From Thalassobius sp034670005 (lineage in GTDB: Bacteria; Pseudomonadota; Alphaproteobacteria; Rhodobacterales; Rhodobacteraceae): a stretch of DNA of 64,000 nt. Made by a program: the position numbers and the translations under genes. The stretch spans positions 53,915-117,914 of the forward strand of contig NZ_JAXMOH010000012.1 of the NCBI RefSeq assembly GCF_034670005.1. Direction: 5' to 3'. The notes beneath the pieces were generated by a model that did no database searches, was not told the origin of the DNA, and saw only the letters and a program-made list of their open reading frames with translations. Numbering within the stretch: the stretch's first letter is position 1; every line of letters begins with the position of its first letter. Of this stretch, positions 8,859 through 16,554 are shown piece by piece.

Positions 8859-9818
8859 ATGAAAGCCTATTATATTTCCGAAAAAGGCGCACAGCCTGAA
8901 GTCTGCGACCTGCCCGATCCAATTCCCGTAAAAGGCGAGGCTTTGGTGAGAATCAGGGCCTGCGGTCTGAATTTCGCCGACCTGTTGATGATCAAGGGCA
9001 AGTATCAGGACACGCCAGAGGCACCATTCATCCTCGGGCTGGAAATGGCCGGGGTAGTGGAGGAACTTGGCCCCGACACCGACGGCCCTGCCCCGGGCAG
9101 CCGGGTGGCGATCTACAGCGGTCAGGGAGGATTGGCCGAACGGGGCTATTTCCCGGTCCACCGGCTGGTAGAAATTCCTGATGGCATGAGTTTCGAAGAC
9201 GCCGCAGCCTTTCAGATCGCCTATGGCACCAGCCATGTCGCGCTGGACCATCGTGCGCAGATGCGCCCCGGCGAAACGCTTCTGGTTCTTGGGGCGGCTG
9301 GCGGGGTCGGATTGACGGCTGTCGAAATCGGCAAACTGATGGGCGCCACAGTCATCGCCTGCGCCCGCGGCGTGGAGAAACTACAGGCGGCCAAGGCCGC
9401 CGGGGCTGACCATTTGATCGACGCCAGAACCGAAGACATCCGTGAAACGGTCAAGGCATTGGGTGGCGCCGACGTGGTTTACGATCCGGTTGGCGGCGAA
9501 CAATGGCAGGCAGCGTTTCGCGCTTGTAAGCCCGAAGCGCGGCTGATCCCGATTGGCTTTGCCAGCGGTGAGGTGCCGCAAATCCCGGCCAATCACCTGC
9601 TGGTCAAAAACCTGACCGTGCTGGGACTGTACTGGGGCGGATATCTGAAATTCCGTCCCGATGTGCTGACCGACAGTATGAAAACTTTGCTGAGCTGGTA
9701 CGATCAGGGGCGGCTGAAGCCCCATGTCAGCCATGTTCTGCCGCTGGACCGCGCCGCCGAGGGGCTGGAGCTGTTGCGCAAACGCCAGTCCACCGGCAAG
9801 GTTGTGATCACGCCCTGA
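8859..9818 (+). CDS. NADPH:quinone oxidoreductase (zinc-free MDR family)
   Basis: 319 aa medium-chain dehydrogenase/reductase. N-terminal GroES-like domain (CGLNFADLLMIKGKYQ near 36) with no catalytic-zinc cysteines, then a Rossmann domain with VLGAAGGVGLTAVEIGKLMGA near 145-165 and a conserved YDPVGG near 207. This layout is that of quinone oxidoreductase/crotonyl-CoA-reductase-like proteins that use NADPH. Start supported by GGAGGATATC. The 3' end overlaps the converging LysR gene by 11 bp. The physiological electron acceptor is not evident. Confidence 0.87.
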   Translation: MKAYYISEKGAQPEVCDLPDPIPVKGEALVRIRACGLNFADLLMIKGKYQDTPEAPFILGLEMAGVVEELGPDTDGPAPGSRVAIYSGQGGLAERGYFPVHRLVEIPDGMSFEDAAAFQIAYGTSHVALDHRAQMRPGETLLVLGAAGGVGLTAVEIGKLMGATVIACARGVEKLQAAKAAGADHLIDARTEDIRETVKALGGADVVYDPVGGEQWQAAFRACKPEARLIPIGFASGEVPQIPANHLLVKNLTVLGLYWGGYLKFRPDVLTDSMKTLLSWYDQGRLKPHVSHVLPLDRAAEGLELLRKRQSTGKVVITP

Positions 9819-10680
9819 GCGGTTCGGGCATTCGCACGGGTTCGTAACCGATCCGGATCATATCGGCCAACCGTGCGACCGGTTCGCTCGGCCGCTTCCC
9901 GGCTGTATACATGTTGATCCTGTAAACGCCCAGATCGGGCAGGTCGGTACCGTCCAGTTCGCTCAGTTGCGGCGGTGCGGTGCCTTCCAGCATGGTACAA
10001 ACAGCCAGATCGGCGCTGACCGTTGCTTCGATCGTACGGTCGCTGTCGGTATCCACAACCGAAGTCCAGGACACGCCTGCATTGTCCAGCGTCGAAATCA
10101 GATCGGTCCTGAAAGCGCACAGGCGCCCTTGGGCGATCCGCAGTGGCCGCTGCTTCCAAACCTGTGCTCCCGGCGCCCCGACCCAGCGCAGCGGGATTTC
10201 ATTCAAGGTTTCGCCATCCCGGTCCAGCTTGCCTTCGGTGGTCAGGATCACGTCCAGTTCCCCCCGGTCGAACATTTCCTTCAACTTGTTGGTATGGCTG
10301 GCGTTCAACTGCACCCGCATCCGCGGCATTTCCGCAGCAAACCGCTGCAGCACCTTCGGGATGACCGGATAGACGATGTCATGCGGCACACCGAGATGGA
10401 TTTCCCCGGCATAATCCTTATGGGTCAACCGCGCGAAAGCTTCGTCATTCAGATCGACCATCCGGCGGGCATAGCTGAGCAACTGTTCCCCCGCTGCGGT
10501 CAGACTGACGCCGCGCCCGGACCGTTCCAGCAGCGCCAGACCCAGCATTTCCTCAAGCCGCTTCAACTGCATTGAAACCGCCGATTGCGTCAGATTGAGG
10601 AACCCCGCCGCGCGGGTCACCCCGCCCAGTTCGGCCACCGAAACGAAAGACCGCAACGTCGTGATATCCAGATTTCGCAT
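9808..10680 (-). CDS. LysR-family transcriptional regulator
   Basis: 290 aa. Winged helix-turn-helix at residues 4-63 (LRSFVSVAELGGVTRAAGFLNLTQSAVSMQLKRLEEMLG), then a LysR substrate-binding domain (EIHLGVPHDIVYPVIPKVLQRFA onward). The effector is unknown. It converges with the quinone oxidoreductase gene (11-bp overlap) and diverges from the DUF1127 gene. Three alternating CATCAA/TTTGATG half-sites lie immediately upstream of its start and a looser CATCA-N7-TGATG pair lies nearer the DUF1127 gene, the normal arrangement for an autoregulated LysR protein and a divergent target. Confidence 0.9.
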   Translation of the reverse strand: MRNLDITTLRSFVSVAELGGVTRAAGFLNLTQSAVSMQLKRLEEMLGLALLERSGRGVSLTAAGEQLLSYARRMVDLNDEAFARLTHKDYAGEIHLGVPHDIVYPVIPKVLQRFAAEMPRMRVQLNASHTNKLKEMFDRGELDVILTTEGKLDRDGETLNEIPLRWVGAPGAQVWKQRPLRIAQGRLCAFRTDLISTLDNAGVSWTSVVDTDSDRTIEATVSADLAVCTMLEGTAPPQLSELDGTDLPDLGVYRINMYTAGKRPSEPVARLADMIRIGYEPVRMPEPLRA

Positions 10681-10681
10681 T

Positions 10682-10704
10682 CATCAAACCTTTTGATGCA
10701 TCAA
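10682..10704. promoter_or_regulatory. Overlapping inverted repeats, probable LysR operator
   Basis: CATCAAA-CCT-TTTGATG (10682-10698) overlaps the perfect palindrome TTGATGCATCAA (10693-10704), giving three alternating half-sites within 23 bp of the LysR start. A CATCA-N7-TGATG pair follows at 10749-10765. Which protein binds is inferred from position. Confidence 0.5.
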
Positions 10705-10803
10705 TTCAAAAACATTCGTTTTCAAAATGTCTCATACTTCCCCATATACATCAACAGAAATGATGAGAAACCCTCAATCAATCACGAATAGGAAGGCGAC
10801 AAG

Positions 10804-11025
10804 ATGTCAACAATGATCAATACCCAAGTAAACTGCCGTCCTGCCAAGGGCCGGACCCTGTCCCTTTTCACCCGTCTGATACAGGTCAATGCCTTGATGC
10901 GTCAGCGCCATGCCCTGCGCAATCTGGACCAAGCTAGGCTGGAAGATCTGGGGCTGAGCCGCGAACAGGCCGATGCCGAAGCACGCCGCCCGATTTGGGA
11001 CGTCCCCAACACCTGGATCAAATAA
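10804..11025 (+). CDS. DUF1127 small protein
   Basis: 73 aa. The C-terminal half (RHALRNLDQARLEDLGLSREQADAEA) is the DUF1127/YjiS motif, an Arg-rich short helix pair found in small alphaproteobacterial proteins. Some homologues in other Rhodobacteraceae and rhizobia take part in RNA turnover or phosphate responses, but no role can be assigned here. GGAAGGCGACAAG before the ATG gives a good ribosome-binding site. Transcribed divergently from the LysR gene, whose putative operator overlaps the shared intergenic region. Confidence 0.82.
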   Translation: MSTMINTQVNCRPAKGRTLSLFTRLIQVNALMRQRHALRNLDQARLEDLGLSREQADAEARRPIWDVPNTWIK

Positions 11026-11139
11026 ACGCGAAAAAGCGCAGATCAGCCGCGCCGGAAACTTGAAAACGGCAACAAGGTCACCGATATTCGCTATAAGCCC
11101 CTCTAATGGGGCAAAACAGTTTACCAATCGGAGGCTTTT

Positions 11140-11877
11140 ATGGCTGAATTCGACACGATCCGGAACGTTGCGGGCGCCCGCGCGACCCAGATTGACGAGG
11201 GTCTACGCGCCCATATGAACAAGGTCTATGGCACCATGTCCATCGGCCTGTTGCTGACCTTCGCGGTTGCATGGGCGGTCGGCACGTCACCCGAACTACT
11301 GGGTATCCTGCGCGATCCGATGACCCTGAAGCCCAATATCTTGGGGTATATCGTCATGTTCGCCCCCCTGATCATGGTGTTTGCCTTCAGCGCGGCGCTG
11401 AACCGCCTGTCGGCGGCTGGCGCGCAAACCTTCTTCTACGTCTTCGCGGCGATAATGGGGCTTAGCCTGAGCTGGATCTTCGTGGCCTTCACCGGCTTCT
11501 CGATCGCGCAGGTCTTCCTCGTCACCTCGATTTCTTTCGCTGGCCTGTCGCTTTGGGGCTACACCACGAAGAAAGATATCTCCGGTTGGGGATCGTTCCT
11601 GATCATGGGGCTGATCGGCATCATCGTTGCTTCGATCATCAATATGTTCCTTGGGTCGCCAGCGATCAATTTCGCGATCTCGATCATCGGCGTGCTGATC
11701 TTTGCCGGCCTGACCGCCTACGACACGCAGAACATCAAGTCGACCTATCTCCAGCATGCCCATAGCGGCGATAGCGAATGGCTCGGCAAGGCGGCAATCA
11801 TGGGGGCGTTGAGCCTTTATCTGGACTTCATCAACCTGTTCATGATGCTGCTGCAACTGTTGGGCAACCGCGAATAA
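11140..11877 (+). CDS. Bax inhibitor-1/YccA family membrane protein
   Basis: 245 aa with about seven hydrophobic segments from residue 30 onward. The BI-1 hallmarks are an N-terminal soluble stretch (RATQIDEGLRAHMNKVYGTM) before helix 1 and a conserved AYDTQNIKSTYL segment near 193 between the last helices. The C-terminal LYLDFINLFMMLLQLLGNRE is typical of bacterial YccA/YbhL relatives. The family is linked to calcium leak and modulation of FtsH proteolysis. AATCGGAGGCTTTT before the ATG is a strong ribosome-binding site. Monocistronic, ending in a clear terminator. Confidence 0.92.
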   Translation: MAEFDTIRNVAGARATQIDEGLRAHMNKVYGTMSIGLLLTFAVAWAVGTSPELLGILRDPMTLKPNILGYIVMFAPLIMVFAFSAALNRLSAAGAQTFFYVFAAIMGLSLSWIFVAFTGFSIAQVFLVTSISFAGLSLWGYTTKKDISGWGSFLIMGLIGIIVASIINMFLGSPAINFAISIIGVLIFAGLTAYDTQNIKSTYLQHAHSGDSEWLGKAAIMGALSLYLDFINLFMMLLQLLGNRE

Positions 11878-11901
11878 GTCCTGACGGATAATAGATCACT
11901 G

Positions 11902-11926
11902 GGCCGCCCTTCGGGGCGGCCTTTTT
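11902..11926 (+). terminator. Rho-independent terminator after the BI-1 gene
   Basis: Stem GGCCGCCC/GGGCGGCC closed by a TTCG tetraloop and followed by TTTTT, about 25 bp past the BI-1 stop codon. It also separates this gene from the nitrilase converging from the right. Confidence 0.9.
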
Positions 11927-11932
11927 GTTGGG

Positions 11933-12865
11933 CTATTCGAATTTGACCGGGCTTTGCGGATTGCGATCTACGTGCAGCGTAAAGACATCCGGCCTTGCAT
12001 AGTGACCGCAGGCGTCGAATTTGCGGCGCGAAGCCCGCGCCTCGGACACGTCGATATCATGCAGCAGCAGGCCCTTTTCCTCATGCATAGGGCCAACCAC
12101 GACCCCACCGAAAGGACGGTAAATTACCGCGTCGCCGGGGTTGATCCATTCGTCTTCGTTCGGGAACAGTTCGTCGCGGCTAGGCACATCTTTGGGAATG
12201 TCAGCCGCCTCCAACGCCGTGGCGCAACTGATCACCCAGCAACCGCCTTCGCGGGCAATATGCTGCATCGTGGCCAACCAGGTCGCGCCACTGTCCCAGG
12301 TCGGCGCGACATAGATATCGATATTCTGGGCATAGAGCGCGTAGCGCGCCAACGGCATGTAGCTTTCCCAACAGATCAACGCACCGATCCGGCCCACTGC
12401 GGTTTCCACCACGTTCAGTCCTGACCCGTCGCCAAACCCCCAGACCATGCGTTCGGGATTTGTCGGCATCAATTTGCGGTGATTATTGGCAAGCCGACCA
12501 TCCGCATCAATGATGGCGCAGCTGTTATACAGGGTACTACCGCTGATTTCACCGTCGAGTTCCTGATATCCCAGCACCACCACGACGCCATGATCTCGCG
12601 CCGCGTCTCGGATCGGTTGCAGCCCGTCTTGGCTGAGATCAACCGAATTCGCCTGCAATTTCGAAAACAGGGCGTCGGTCTTGCCCATGCCCGCTCCCGG
12701 CTGCAGGCGCCAGACGAATGTCGGATAGCCGGACAGCCAGGCTTCGGGAAAGACCACCAGTTCGGCCCCCTGCCCGGCAGATTGACCGATCAGGTCAACG
12801 GCCCTTTCCAAGGATTTTCCGAGGTTAAGATAAACCGGCGGCTGCTGAATGACAGAAACCTTCAT
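11933..12865 (-). CDS. Nitrilase-type carbon-nitrogen hydrolase
   Basis: 310 aa. Catalytic triad visible: Glu in VVFPEAWLSGYP near 42, Lys in HRKLMPTNPER near 130, and Cys in GALICWESYMPLARYALY near 164. The CWESYMPLAR context is that of true nitrilases acting on nitriles rather than of amidases or carbamoylases. The substrate could be an indole- or aryl-aliphatic nitrile or cyanide-type compound, but this is not decided by sequence. ATG at 12865 chosen for the AAGGAGTGTCGCC upstream. An upstream in-frame extension adds 18 residues unlike the family. Confidence 0.85.
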   Translation of the reverse strand: MKVSVIQQPPVYLNLGKSLERAVDLIGQSAGQGAELVVFPEAWLSGYPTFVWRLQPGAGMGKTDALFSKLQANSVDLSQDGLQPIRDAARDHGVVVVLGYQELDGEISGSTLYNSCAIIDADGRLANNHRKLMPTNPERMVWGFGDGSGLNVVETAVGRIGALICWESYMPLARYALYAQNIDIYVAPTWDSGATWLATMQHIAREGGCWVISCATALEAADIPKDVPSRDELFPNEDEWINPGDAVIYRPFGGVVVGPMHEEKGLLLHDIDVSEARASRRKFDACGHYARPDVFTLHVDRNPQSPVKFE

Positions 12866-12952
12866 GGCGACACTCCTTATGGCGTATCCTCCGCAGGATA
12901 GCACAATCTTGGAATTCACCGAAATTGCTGCTCGAGCCGTGTATTCAGCGGA

Positions 12953-13639
12953 TCAAACGGCCATATCGAAAACCAGCCCCACCACGAAGGTCACAGTCAT
13001 CGCCAGACCGCCCCAGAACAGCACCCGCACGATGCCAGGCCCCTTGGGGGCACCACCCAGCCAAGCGCCCGTACTGCCCAGCAGCGCCAGCGCCAGCATG
13101 GTGATCGTGGCAATCACCGGCATACCAAGGTCATGCGGCGCGAACACCGCCCCGGCCAGCGGCAGGACGCCACCAATCGCGAAGGCCAGCGCTGACGCGA
13201 TGGCCGCCTCCAGAGGATTGGAACTGGCCAATTCGGTCAGGCCCAGCTCTTCTCGGGCATGGGCATCGAGCGCATCGTGCTCGGTCATCTCATGCGCCAC
13301 TTGCAGGGCCAGCTCCGGCGACACGCCGCGCGACTGCAATCCTTGCGACAATTCATAAAGTTCGTATTCCGGATCTTCTTCCAGCGCCTGAAGTTCGCGC
13401 GCCAGATCTGCGGCTTCGGCATCGGATTGGGCGGACACCGACACATATTCCCCTGCCGCCATCGAAAATGCCCCCGCGGTCACCCCCGCCAACCCGGTCA
13501 GCAACACACCCGACCGGTCCATCCCCGCCGCCAGAACACCGACCAACAGGCTTGCGGTCGAAACGATCCCGTCATTTGCCCCAAGGACAGAGGCGCGCAG
13601 CCAACTGCTGCGATTGATGTAATGGCCTTCTTTCGGCAT
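12953..13639 (-). CDS. VIT1/CCC1-type transporter
   Basis: 228 aa. Family signature SVLGANDGIVSTASLLVGV near residue 15 in helix 1, GVTAGAFSMAAGEYVSVSAQSD near 53-74 in helix 2, a cytosolic charged helical region (AEAADLARELQALEEDPEYELYELSQ), then three more C-terminal membrane helices. Members move Fe2+ or Mn2+ out of the cytosol. ATG at 13639 (MPKEGHY) has AGGAGAAG 4 nt upstream; the open frame starts 7 codons earlier. Stand-alone gene, so the metal is not indicated by context. Confidence 0.88.
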   Translation of the reverse strand: MPKEGHYINRSSWLRASVLGANDGIVSTASLLVGVLAAGMDRSGVLLTGLAGVTAGAFSMAAGEYVSVSAQSDAEAADLARELQALEEDPEYELYELSQGLQSRGVSPELALQVAHEMTEHDALDAHAREELGLTELASSNPLEAAIASALAFAIGGVLPLAGAVFAPHDLGMPVIATITMLALALLGSTGAWLGGAPKGPGIVRVLFWGGLAMTVTFVVGLVFDMAV

Positions 13640-13718
13640 CGTCTTCTCCTGCTTCAGCAATGGGATATGCGATTGCCGGGGCCTTGTTGAGAGTAAACTT
13701 GTGTGGTTGGGCTGCGAC

Positions 13719-14231
13719 TTAAAGCGCCCTTAGCATAAACATTGCCGGGAATGTTATGCCCGGGCGCAACGGTACGTCGATCCGATGCTGAGGAAGGAAC
13801 CCCAGCGCGGTATAAAACGGTACCGCCGTCAGCGTGGCCTGACAGTGCAGGTTCAGCATGCCATGTTCTTTAGCATCGGCCAGAACGGTCGTCATCAGCG
13901 CCCGTCCGATGCCCTGACGGGTCTGACGATGGTCGGTCACAACATGGCGGATATGACCCGTTTGCGCGGCATCCTCACCTCGTTGCGGCGCGGCACGGGT
14001 CCATCCACCTGCGCCGCAGATATTTCCGTCTTTTTCGACGACGAAATAAGTGCCTGACCGCAACAGGTCAGGCTGGGCACGGGATATGATCGGCAGCGCG
14101 GTGACCAAAACCGAAGCCGGGTAATCGGCCTTCAACAGCGCCGGATAACTGCGCGACAGCAGCATATCCACTGCGATCATATCGTCGGCAGTACTGCGAC
14201 GCACGGTCAGGGACGGGATCGTTTGCGACAT
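13719..14231 (-). CDS. GNAT-family N-acetyltransferase
   Basis: 170 aa. A single GNAT domain: the acetyl-CoA pyrophosphate loop is HVVTDHRQTRQGIGRALM (near 98-115; pattern Q-x-x-G-I-G), preceded by the central strand TYFVVEKDGNICGAGGW, with C-terminal AVPFYTALGFLPQ. The acceptor is unknown. ATG at 14231 chosen because the longer frame would cross the rpmG terminator. The gene begins just beyond that terminator and is probably transcribed from its own promoter. Confidence 0.8.
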   Translation of the reverse strand: MSQTIPSLTVRRSTADDMIAVDMLLSRSYPALLKADYPASVLVTALPIISRAQPDLLRSGTYFVVEKDGNICGAGGWTRAAPQRGEDAAQTGHIRHVVTDHRQTRQGIGRALMTTVLADAKEHGMLNLHCQATLTAVPFYTALGFLPQHRIDVPLRPGITFPAMFMLRAL

Positions 14232-14264
14232 CAGGCAGTCTTTCAAATCATGCCAGCGCGACAC

Positions 14265-14300
14265 AAAAAAACGCCGCGCGGCCCGGGGCTGCGCGGCGTT
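14265..14300 (-). terminator. Rho-independent terminator of rpmG
   Basis: Read on the minus strand, an AACGCCGCGC/GCGCGGCGT-type stem with a GC-rich loop is followed by a run of seven T. It lies about 25 bp after the rpmG stop and before the acetyltransferase start. Confidence 0.9.
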
Positions 14301-14325
14301 TTCGAAACTCAGGTCAGGGAAGATC

Positions 14326-14493
14326 TTATTTGATCTTGCCTTCCTTGTATTCGACATGCTTGCGCACAACCGGATCGTATTTACGTACAACCATCTTTTC
14401 GGTCATGGTACGGGCGTTCTTCTTGGTCACGTAGAAGTGGCCCGTGTCTGCGGTCGAGTTCAGACGGATTTTGATCGTCGTTGGCTTCGCCAT
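14326..14493 (-). CDS. rpmG: 50S ribosomal protein L33
   Basis: 55 aa. Begins MAKPTTIKIRLNSTADTGHF and ends in EYKEGKIK, the standard sequence of the alphaproteobacterial L33 that lacks the zinc-ribbon cysteines. Component of the large ribosomal subunit near the E site. ATG preceded by GGAGAAATACCA. Monocistronic with its own terminator. No second zinc-binding L33 seen in the window. Confidence 0.97.
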   Translation of the reverse strand: MAKPTTIKIRLNSTADTGHFYVTKKNARTMTEKMVVRKYDPVVRKHVEYKEGKIK

Positions 14494-14693
14494 TGGTATT
14501 TCTCCAGTCTCATTCGAAACGGGTCAGTCGGGCCGCCCGTGGAATCCTTGAAGCCCGCCTTGTAAGGCTTCCGCGCTCCGAGTCAACCGCTATTTGACGT
14601 TCCCGCCACGGCAGATCGAATTCCTTAAGCTGACAGCCAGAACGCCCGCTGCCAAGCCCCGCTGCGATCGTCGCGTCAGGCCAGGCCAGAAAC

Positions 14694-15100
14694 GCGCGGA
14701 GGGCCTGTAAGCCGGATTCTGTCATAGGCGGGTTGCCCCGCCCGAGATGACCATTCCTCTGAACGAACCGTTACCGATCCGCCTATAGCTGCCAACCCGG
14801 GCCTCTGGGTCAAGGCAGACCCTGCGGTGATATCCGGGAACCCGGATCATGCCCGCGCGAGGCCCCTATTCGGCATTGCTCCGGGTGGGGCTTGCCGTGC
14901 CGGTCCTGTTACCAGTCCCGCGGTGGGCTCTTACCCCACCGTTTCACCCTTACCCCTGCGGACAGGGGCGGTTTGTTCTCTGTGGCGCTTTCCCTGGGGT
15001 TGCCCCCGCCGGGCGTTACCCGGCACCCTTACCTTGTGGAGTCCGGACTTTCCTCCCGGGCCTGAGCCCAAGCGGCCATCCGGCCCTCCGCGCCTGAGTG
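14694..15100 (-). ncRNA. rnpB: RNase P RNA, type A
   Basis: About 405 nt. On the minus strand the 5' part holds CGGAGGGCCGGATGGCCGC and then GAGGAAAGTCCGG, the universally conserved CR-I region. The 3' part holds ACAGAATCCGGCTTACAGG, the CR-V region. The first and last bases (GCGGAGGGCC/GGCCCTCCGC) pair as P1, which sets the ends approximately. The ribozyme core trims tRNA 5' leaders. It begins just after the amidase stop codon (15103). Confidence 0.95.
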
Positions 15101-15102
15101 AT

Positions 15103-15792
15103 CTAGGCGGTCGGGGCGGAATGGTCAACGGGGAAGCGCACCGCCAGATCAGCCATTAAGGCCCGGTCAGTTTGATCCAGCGCGCCGGTCACGCCGGGCC
15201 GGAACCGATCGCGGAAGGCCCCCAGGACCGTATCAGCATCGAAACACTCGCAAGAATACCCAAACCGCGTGGCATCGGTGACAAAATCCCCCGGCTCGGC
15301 GGCTTCCGGCCAGATCGACAGCCCCTGCCGGGCCAGCCTCTGCCAGTCGAAGCGCGGACCGGGATCGTGTTTGCGATCCGGTGCCATATCGGAATGGCCG
15401 ATCACCCGCTCGGGCGGGACCTGCCAACGCGCCATGATCCCCGGCAGCAGCGCCTCAAGTGCCGCCATTTGCGGTTCGGAAAACGGATGGGTGCCCAGAT
15501 TGGCCAATTCGATCCCGATCGAGCGTGAATTGACGTCCGCGACAGCCCCCCATTGCCCTGCCCCGGCATGCCAGGCGCGCATCTCTTCTTCGACCATCTG
15601 CCATATCCGGCCGCGTTCGCAGATCAGGTAATGGGCCGAAACCTCGGCCTTAGGGTCGCAAAGGCGATCCAGCGCCGCTCTGGCGCTGGTCATCGCGGTA
15701 TAGTGCAAAACGATCAAATCGGGCCGCGCAGCTTGGCGGCGGGGCCCGAAATTCGGTGAAGGGTGCTGGATCAGGGCCGGCCTGTCAGCCAC
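15103..15792 (-). CDS. N-acetylmuramoyl-L-alanine amidase (AmpD/amidase_2 type)
   Basis: 229 aa. Zinc amidase domain: VLHYTAMTSARAALDRL near 27 (first zinc His), HYLICERGRIWQMV with AWHAGAGQWG near 72, NSRSIGIELANLG near 89-101, and VIGHSDMAPDRKHDPG near 130, which carries the distal zinc His, Lys/His and Asp. The HSD-x4-RKxDPG motif is typical of AmpD-like cytosolic anhydromuropeptide recycling enzymes, and no signal peptide is seen. The GTG at 15792 overlaps the end of the upstream lipoprotein gene. An ATG at 15855 would overlap it by 71 bp. Confidence 0.87.
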   Translation of the reverse strand: MADRPALIQHPSPNFGPRRQAARPDLIVLHYTAMTSARAALDRLCDPKAEVSAHYLICERGRIWQMVEEEMRAWHAGAGQWGAVADVNSRSIGIELANLGTHPFSEPQMAALEALLPGIMARWQVPPERVIGHSDMAPDRKHDPGPRFDWQRLARQGLSIWPEAAEPGDFVTDATRFGYSCECFDADTVLGAFRDRFRPGVTGALDQTDRALMADLAVRFPVDHSAPTA

Positions 15793-16519
15793 CGCTGACC
15801 TGACGGAATGGTGCGGGATTCCAGGAACAGGCATAACCATCGCCATCGGGGTCAACGCCCAGACGGTCCTTCTGTGGACCGCCTTTTTTCAGGAACGCAG
15901 CCTGCGCCTGATCGGGCGACGGGTATTTGGCACAGTTGCGTCTTGCCCGGCCTTCGCTGGCCGCGAAGCGCGAATACATTTGCTGTCCCACCGGGTTCGA
16001 CGTCGACAGCGCATAATTAACGATATTGGGTCCTTCGTCCCCGGGGCGCGTCGGCAGCGCGGTCGGCTGGACCACTTCATACTGCGCCCGGTTCTGTTCG
16101 ATCTTCTGCGCATCGCTTTCGATAGACCGCAAGGTCGAGACATTCTCGAAATCATTTTCCTTGGACATCCCGCTCGGTCCGAGCGCAACCTGCGGTGCCG
16201 GGTTCGCCGGGGTGGCATTGACCGGCGTTTCGCCCGAATTCAACGCAGCCGCAGTTTCCGCAGCCAACCGTTCGGCTTCGCTTTCATCGGTTCCAAGGGG
16301 CACCGCGCGATTGGCGCTGGCAATGGCAGGTTGTTCCTGGGACACCGCCATCGGGGCCGCCAAAGGCTGCCCCTGACCGGCCAGCGCGGCATCACGCGCG
16401 GCCTGCTGTTGCCGCTGATCGGAATAGCTGCCGAAACCGACGCCGGGATTGCTGTCGGGGATCGACGCATCGCAGGCCGCCAGCCCGAGAAGCGCCATAG
16501 AACAAAGGATAAACCGCAT
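15785..16519 (-). CDS. Lipoprotein with C-terminal excalibur calcium-binding domain
   Basis: 244 aa. Lipobox LGLAAC at residues 11-16 ends a short signal peptide, so it is probably membrane anchored. A long Ala/Gln/Pro-rich low-complexity stretch follows (about 30-170). The C-terminus has RNCAKYPSPDQAQAAFLKKGG and then DPDGDGYACSW, the excalibur motif with a D-x-D-x-D-G calcium loop and paired Cys. Role unknown. The stop overlaps the GTG of the amidase gene, suggesting co-translation. Conserved start MRFILCS at 16519; the longer frame to 16564 would run into gatA. Confidence 0.82.
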   Translation of the reverse strand: MRFILCSMALLGLAACDASIPDSNPGVGFGSYSDQRQQQAARDAALAGQGQPLAAPMAVSQEQPAIASANRAVPLGTDESEAERLAAETAAALNSGETPVNATPANPAPQVALGPSGMSKENDFENVSTLRSIESDAQKIEQNRAQYEVVQPTALPTRPGDEGPNIVNYALSTSNPVGQQMYSRFAASEGRARRNCAKYPSPDQAQAAFLKKGGPQKDRLGVDPDGDGYACSWNPAPFRQVSGG

Positions 16520-16554
16520 CGTGAAATCCTGCCCGTGTTTGTTTGCCCGAAGGT

